NCBI RefSeq assembly: GCF_014839805.1
Contig: NC_051120.1
Coordinates: 434,001 to 498,000, forward strand
DNA length: 64,000 nucleotides
Origin: Manduca sexta
Lineage: Eukaryota; Arthropoda; Insecta; Lepidoptera; Sphingidae
Reading direction: 5' to 3'
Shown: positions 57,745-64,000 of the stretch, piece after piece
Position numbering within the stretch: position 1 is the first letter of the stretch
Layout: each line of letters starts with the position of its first letter
Notes under the pieces: model-generated
Databases searched by the model: none
What the model saw: the letters and a program-made list of their open reading frames with translations, nothing else
Told to the model about the DNA's origin: nothing
Program-made: the position numbers and the translations under genes

Positions 57745-57845
57745 TAATTGGTCGCTTGAGCTCGCTCTCTCACCTATTGAGTAAAAGGTGAACACTCGAG
57801 GGAATTGTTATAAATTGTTAAGACGCAAGAATGTTGCAAAAATAA
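57698..57845 (+). repeat. Repeat family I, plus copy
   Basis: Contains 'ctctcacctattgagtaaaa' and 'ggtgaacactcgagggaatt'. Forms an inverted pair with 54727-54905 about 3 kb away. Confidence 0.75.
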
Positions 57846-59217
57846 TAGACGCTACTATCATAGCATGATAGCCTTTAGGCTAGTCATATGCAACTTATTT
57901 TTAATGGGTCATAAAGAAATCTTAGTCGCAATAACTTTGGGCCGCATACTGAATTCATTGACTTACTTAAGTGTCTAAAACGTATTTCAAATTTAACGTT
58001 TTATTGTTCTTAATAAATATATACATAATTATTAGAATGATTTTATTTTTATATACAGCTGAAGTTATTTTGGTAAATTTCTTTAGTCTATTGGTTTTTA
58101 TTAATTCAGATTGACCGCTTCCAAATGTGTAGAGGCCGCATGATAGAATAGCTGCAATAGATTGCTGTACAAATATCTTAATATAAGTAAAACAATTTAT
58201 CATATTCATTCTGATGAAACGCGCACATTAATCCAATTGTATTTACCCAAGGTTTGACTTGCGGGAGTATTTTAAGTAAAAGTAATCAAGATACAATAAA
58301 ATACAGCTATAACACTACTCACACTAACTAGCATATGATATATCGAAGTCATCACTTATATTGTATATCTTAGGTATATTTTTGCAGACCTTTCGTAATT
58401 TGAAGACACGAGTGATTTATTACCAATAAAGGCTGTCCATGGTGTGGTAATATTGCAATATGATTTTTAAGCAATACGTATGGTTTGGTGCGGTTTTTTT
58501 CAAGTACCCTCATTATGTAATCGCGTAATGAGACCGCAAATAGATGAGTATCATTTGGTAAATTATTGCATTAGGCGGAGTTAAGATGATTTTTCGCGTT
58601 GGAATTCTAGAGGCAATATTTTATGTGGGTGTTTTGAACTCAATTAGCCTGGAATGAAATTCTTGGTTGGCTTCCGATGAACTGGTAATGTAAGATCAAT
58701 CATTTCCGCAAGTTAGTAAAAAGTTTTTAAGTGAATTAAAACGGCGCTGATCCCACATTTGGCTGTCATATAATGAGTTAAAAAAAGAGGTTTCGAATAC
58801 TTTGCTTTACTACCAAAATAATAACTACAATATGTGTGCCCCATTCATAAAATGTGTGACCTAGCCCTTATAACGATAAGCCTTGTACATCAATTGAAAT
58901 TTCTTAATTATTGGAAGTTGTAAGGTCCTTTTACTACTTCAACAAAGTTGACACGCAAGTTTTCTTTATAAGGATTATTTCTTTACAGTACATCGTAATT
59001 AAATGTTACCTTGGTTTTTGAAGGTATTACTTAAATTTTGTGTTTTATAAAGTTTATATTTATTGAGTTTAAAGATAAAATATTGGTTTGCGGTTAGCGA
59101 GTGAGGACCTTGTGTATAATTTTATTTCAATAGATATTTTAACTAATAATATAATTACGATATTAAGAAGTTTGGTAGTTTTTAAAAGTAAATGTAGAAA
59201 TTATTGTTATATAAAAA
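57846..59217. other. No gene seen
   Basis: No gene or repeat family identified. The frames at 57967-58209 and 59088-59324 look like chance frames. Confidence 0.45.
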
Positions 59218-59320
59218 TTCAGAATCATTTTGACATTGCGTTACTAAATGAAACCACATACTCGTCTTCACCTTTGCTGACATTGTGCCAAAAATCATCC
59301 ATTAATAACGAATATTTCCC
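59218..59320 (+). repeat. Half copy of the mariner-type MITE
   Basis: Matches the left half of 40943-41159 (cattttgacattgcgttact, aaaaatcatc); the right end is missing. Confidence 0.75.
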
Positions 59321-59591
59321 ATAATCAACCTCTAAAAGTAAATAAAATTTTATTTGTTTTTCCTTTAAGTAAATTACATGTTCCTAGTATATTTGGATTC
59401 AAATGTCGTTGCGTCGGGAGACCACTAAAGTTCTGTTCCGGGTTCGATTCTTACACCGCTCTTTCCATCGGTGGTTAAAAATTTAGCACACATGTCTAAA
59501 ATTAAAGTATGCAGTGGACTTCTGTAATTTTTTTCACGCGAGTGGAGTCGAATGTTTTCTTACTTCTCTTTCATAAGGTCATAGTAACCTT

Positions 59592-59700
59592 ACTGCGCCA
59601 GATGGCAAATGGAATGGAGTCCAATAGAATATCGACTGACGAGAGATGATTACCCCTTGCCAGTCGACACAATTATACCGGCCTGTTGAAACCGGAAATA
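59592..59700 (-). repeat. Repeat family C fragment
   Basis: Contains 'agaatatcgactgacgagag' and 'caattataccggcctgttg'. 59320-59591 and 59701-59935 around it hold nothing else recognised. Confidence 0.65.
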
Positions 59701-59935
59701 TTAGTTGCTCCTCTGTCAGAAATAAAACTATCAGTCTTGAAATTATCCATAAACCTTGAAACCTTTACGTACAATTTCGTGCAGTGAGTGGTCGCGCATC
59801 AATGGCTAATCGGTTTGCATAAGTGAAGAAAACGTGATGCAACTCGCGTGCTGCGCTGTTAATGCTTCAGATTTGGTTATTGTCGTCTGCCAGTCTGAAA
59901 TGGTAGTTTGGACAGAACAGTCTCATAGACTTCAT

Positions 59936-60142
59936 CCCTCTTATTCATAGACTTTTTTTTATCTAAGGACGTAGTAGCCATACGGCCGTTGTGATTGGCT
60001 AATATTGTTGTATCTCAATATTAGCCAATACAACGGCCCTATTTCGTACTGTGAAGGCCGCCATGTCGCCAGCACTGAGAAACAGACTTGTTATCATAGC
60101 TTTACTTCGTCCTTAGATAAAAAATGTCTATGAATAAGGGGG
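59936..60142. mobile_element. MITE with CCCYCTTATTCATAGAC ends
   Basis: 207 bp. Ends CCCTCTTATTCATAGAC and CCCCCTTATTCATAGAC (from the right) are mirrored, extending to 'atctaaggacg' and 'cgtccttagat'. A second palindrome lies inside (ggccgttgtgattggctaat and its mirror). Superfamily uncertain; target duplication unclear. Confidence 0.82.
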
Positions 60143-60891
60143 TATGCGTTTAGTATAAGATTCGAAGTTAGGAATACATTGGAATGTTGATATTAATGAA
60201 GAAGTATACGGAGTCTTGGAACCACGTGGAGGCGTATGCGCAGTGACTTAGTCGTAGTTATTAGAAGCTACAAAGGATTTTTGACTAATCATTTGCGGTT
60301 TAAAATTTGTCATCCTCATCGTGTATTAATTAAAAATGTCTATACAAATCATTTTCTTACTTTAACTATATATTCTAGTTGCATGTTTTTTTATCGTCCA
60401 ATATAAGTTGACCTCTCCATTTCATAAAACCAAACAATTTACAGATAGAGTTGTGAACTTACACAGAATACACACATTAAAACACCAAATTATATATTAA
60501 ACAATATTATCAAAATAGTACAATCTACCGAAAAATCTCCTAACAATGCGATTCAGTGGAATAGTAAAAAGCAACAATGTTCGACGACGCGGACTTTTCT
60601 CCCGACGCGTCGCGGATTCCGACTCGCGATGTATACCAACCACGATAATTTGGCTGTCGTATTGTTGAAAATAAAAGATATGGAAAGTTGTTTGGGTCAT
60701 CTTTAGGAACCTCTTGGAGATGTTTTGTTAATTTGCAAAATGTCTGTCGAAAGTAAGATTAAATGTATTCCTTTGTGATGTCAAGTCTCGTGAGTAGTTT
60801 CTTGTTGTTACTGAAAGTTAGAAAATGCTGAGAGCTGATAATCTTTTGAACTTTGTCGACTATGCTTTAAAAGGTCCGAGTGAAATTATCT
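60143..60891. other. No gene seen
   Basis: A CG-rich patch at 60575-60625 (cgacgacgcggacttttctc) stands out from AT-rich surroundings; the 67-residue minus frame across it has no domain features. Confidence 0.45.
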
Positions 60892-61189
60892 AAAATAATA
60901 TCAGCCCTGTATTAAATATTGGCCCCTTGCTGGGCACGGGCCTCCTCTACTACTGAGAGGGATTAGATCTTAGTCCACCACGTTGGCCTACTGCGGATTG
61001 GTAGACTTCACACACCCTCGAAATTCCTATAAACAACTTCTCAGGTATACAGGTTCACCGTTAAAGCAAGCGATAATTCACAAAGAATACACATGATTTT
61101 GAAAAAGTCAGAGGTGTGTGCTCTTGGGATTTGAACCTGCGGACGTACGCCTCGGCAGCCCGTTCTACAACCAAATAGGCTATCGCCGC
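60892..61189 (-). repeat. SINE family B copy
   Basis: Minus copy flanked by a near-perfect direct repeat (gtgaaattatct at 60880-60891, gtgaattatct at 61195-61205). Confidence 0.85.
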
Positions 61190-61205
61190 TTCTAGTGAAT
61201 TATCT

Positions 61206-61952
61206 TTACATGTCACATTTTTTTACTAGACCATTACGGTCCTACATTCTTCATGATCACACATTAACTGATACATTAAGCTGATGACGAACACCAATTA
61301 GTTGAAAGTATGTTGATCGCGAGATCATCGGAGTCACTAGTTCACGTCGACAAAAACGTGTCCGTCTGTCTATCTAGACCGATGGGCTTTCAACGTGCAT
61401 TCATTAACATTTATAAGATATCTTAGTATCGACGAGAGGCCATTAGAGACATTGTTTCATTGGATGTTGAGCGTGTAGCGAAAAGAAAGAGAAAGAAAGG
61501 TTTTCATTGTTGGAACAAAACAAAAAATAACAGGGTTATATATTTATGTTATATAAATATATATATGATATTGTGCCAACAATGGGAATCCTCATTCAGC
61601 GCCATACTTGCAGTACAGCATAATTGATATTGCAGCGCTGATTTTCGATGAGAGCTGAGGCTGAGGAAAACCTATGGTGACTTAATTTGCCAAAATATAC
61701 GACAAAATTTAAATTTGAAAAAAAAAAATGGTGAATGTAGACATGATGATTTTTTATGTTTACACGAATGTTACACATCAAAATAATATTAATTTTCGGA
61801 TTCTATCGCGGATTGTCATATTTGAATTTTCTCCCGACATTTCCGAAACTGTAGCCTTCATATTCACGGGTCTGTCTGAGGTGTTGGTCGTCCGAAAAGT
61901 CAATTACAATATCTACAACATTTTAACAATTATAGTTTTTTTTTCTATAGAT
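61206..61952. other. No gene seen
   Basis: AT-rich; includes an AT palindrome-like run at 61540-61570. No recognised element. Confidence 0.45.
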
Positions 61953-62093
61953 ACAAGGGACCATATTTGATATTTGTTCTTACATTTAAACCCTGTATAT
62001 CTTGAAAAGTACAATTATACATTTTTTAAGGTTCAAGAGACAATATTTGAAGTCTGTACTAACAATTAAATCCTATATGTCTTGAAAAGTTTG
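61953..62093. repeat. Old tandem duplication
   Basis: Two diverged units of about 80 and 60 bp share 'caatatttgaagtctgt'-type sequence, 'aaatcctatatgtcttg' and 'tcttgaaaagt'. Confidence 0.7.
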
Positions 62094-63142
62094 TAAAACA
62101 CTAGGCGTCACTTTATTATGAAATCTTTCAATGTCTTTGTCAACTTTTCCGCGCAATCGACCGTTAGCAATATGAATAATAATGGGTGTTTACAAAGATT
62201 TTTTGTTTATTGCGACCTTTATGACGTGATTGGGTAATTTACGCCCTGTCTATATTTTATGTGGCATTTGTTTTTACCTGTCTTTAACCTAAAGAGATCT
62301 CTAATATTAAATACATAAAGATGCGAATCAGTGGCGTTAGATGTAATTTTCAAAAGGAAAACCGATCCTATAAAAATATGCCAGACTTACTTTTGCGTAT
62401 CAAAATACTATCTTATAACGTTATTTTATTAAATACGTCGGCTTAAGGACACACATGTTTAAAATTTTACATACCACGTATAAATTGCAAACGACTTTTT
62501 AAGCAAAGTTTAAATTGAGTTGTATACACACTTAGAATTGGCATATTTTTCTGTTTTTTGAAATTAGGTACATTTTTTGGAAAAACGTTGGCTTCGTTTA
62601 TTTTTTAATTCCTTGAACATGATATTTCAACCAAAATAATAAGTAATCATGTCCCATGTAGACCCAGGTCTTGTATTTGGAACTTACTAGAATCTCATGA
62701 TTAAGCCTATGAACTACTTGATTGACTGCAGTTCCCAAGCTTTCAAGTTTCTAGTCAATCATAAATCAATCTGCAATGGCTGGTCGTTTTTGCACTTCGT
62801 TCAGTGTTTATTAGATGGATCTAATGGGAAAATAGTTAACATCCATCATACGGGTAAGTGGTGATAGTAAAGTCAATAGATCTATTTATTTATTAAGTAC
62901 AGTTACAGATAAATATAAGACCATGGCAAAAAGAAAAAAACACAGTAAGTCTGAAGCTTTATTACAATTATACACAACAATTAACTTAAGCGATAGCATC
63001 GTACGAAATACAATATGATGATTCCAATGGCGAAGGTTCCATACAACCTCATTCCTACCGGCTTCCCTTTCGTAATTTATGTAAAATCTAATCATCCTTA
63101 TAATGATTTCCAAACTGTATTTATGCATATGATTATTATGTT
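62094..63142. other. No gene seen
   Basis: No gene or repeat recognised. The frames at 62886-63206 and 63015-63221 lack any domain feature. Confidence 0.45.
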
Positions 63143-63450
63143 GTATATTTCCTGCGGAAATCACGGCATAAAAGCCAAGCCTTTTGGAAGGCTTGCGTGG
63201 AGACATGGATCCAACACGTAGAGGCCCCTTTAAGATACATTACTCTAGTTGGGGTTTATACACCTTGCAAGTACTCTCTCTGTCTGTACTTATGGAGGAA
63301 ATACAGCCAAAGCCAGCGCATGCAAGGTGCAGGGACCATTGCAGAAAATATGGTAATTATACTGGGTCTATGGATGTGATCTAACTGGCCTGGTTGCTGA
63401 GCTAATGATTGAGACAACGGGAAGTCTGCCAAGTCAAATTTCTCAAATTA
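63143..63450 (+). repeat. Repeat family F (LINE-like)
   Basis: Plus copy mirrored by 22385-22740: 'gcgtggagacatggatccaa', 'gggtttatacaccttgcaag', 'atggtaattatactgggtct'. Frames over it (63184-63384, 63197-63379) keep no recognisable protein domain. Confidence 0.68.
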
Positions 63451-63589
63451 TTATTATTATTAAGTTGTGTTGGGTTCCCTTTTTGAAGATTTCATCCTTC
63501 GCCCCTGAGATCTATACTAGGCGTTGCTCGCGGCCCTGACGACTTATAACACACTATAGTATAGACCGAGGGAGGCATGGCCCTCCACT

Positions 63590-63645
63590 AAAGAACATGG
63601 GTTCAGCAGTGGACATCCTGCGGCTGATGATGATGGTGATTGTAA
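63590..63645 (+). repeat. LINE 3' tail scrap
   Basis: 'gggttcagcagtggacatcc' followed by 'ggctgatgatgatggtga', the standard tail. The rest to 64000 is AT-rich with nothing recognised. Confidence 0.65.
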
Positions 63646-64000
63646 ATTTAAGTATCAAGCCCATTATGCCGTTAATTTAATTTAAAAATTAAAATAACTA
63701 TCGTGTCAAAATGCAAAAGAAATTAATTATTTGTCGAAACGTGTTGAACTAAAAAAAAAAAAACTAAATGGTCCAGATTTTTTTCATTTGTATTGAAATT
63801 CCCAGCGGTTTGAAAGTTGTTTGTATTGTTTTGGTTAAAGCGTGTTGTTTTAAAATGTCGGATGAGATTTTATGGATTTTTCTCATATAGTGGAGCGTAG
63901 ACGATAACTGCTATACCTATAATATACATATATTTATATTCCTAATGTATCTCCGTTTAATTATAATAAATATTGAAACATCTTCACAAAATTTCACAAT

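Noticed and set aside
63184..63384. Two overlapping plus-strand frames as a gene
   Set aside because: Both lie in repeat family F, which has a mirrored non-coding copy at 22385-22740.

Overview
The window looks like repeat-rich, AT-rich nuclear DNA from a moth or butterfly. The evidence is the repeats: many copies of two tRNA-derived SINE families with visible A and B boxes, the LINE tail 'gaggcctatgtccag...gatgatgatga' that is very common in lepidopteran genomes, small Helitron-like elements (TC...CTAG|T), several MITE types, and an env-bearing Ty3/gypsy element (errantivirus) with a tRNA-Ser primer site. I cannot name the species. Only two host gene starts can be argued for; no complete host gene is visible.

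Layout: 1-7491 and 23370-30433 are two direct copies of one ~7 kb segment. They differ by base changes and by transposon insertions present in only one copy. The left copy runs into a gap of exactly 500 N (7492-7991). Between the copies lies lower-repeat sequence with a possible minus-strand first exon (13439-13478, 5'UTR to about 13600) and a better supported plus-strand first exon for a secreted protein (TATA 18762, initiator about 18792, ATG 18924, donor 18976). These two starts diverge from a shared ~5 kb spacer. Later exons of either gene could not be identified.

From 30434 to 44392 the sequence is old SINEs, Helitron-like elements and MITEs, including a 329 bp hAT-type MITE with an 8 bp target duplication that splits a SINE. 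From 44428 to 51819 lies a 7.4 kb minus-strand errantivirus with gag, protease, RT/RNase H, integrase and env. Its LTRs differ only in a CA repeat, it has a CGCG target duplication, and it sits inside a SINE-A copy. Gag and env are long open frames, while pol is broken into four frames.

At 52666-54660 there is a 2 kb fold-back element: arms of about 0.85 kb that carry mirrored copies of the cysteine-rich C-terminus of an unnamed protein family, around a 292 bp loop. The rest, to 64000, is SINEs, short tandem and inverted duplications and LINE fragments in otherwise unrecognised DNA. The most informative features are the fold-back element, the young errantivirus with its gene-expression signals, and the duplicated segment, which acts as a before-and-after record of transposon insertions.
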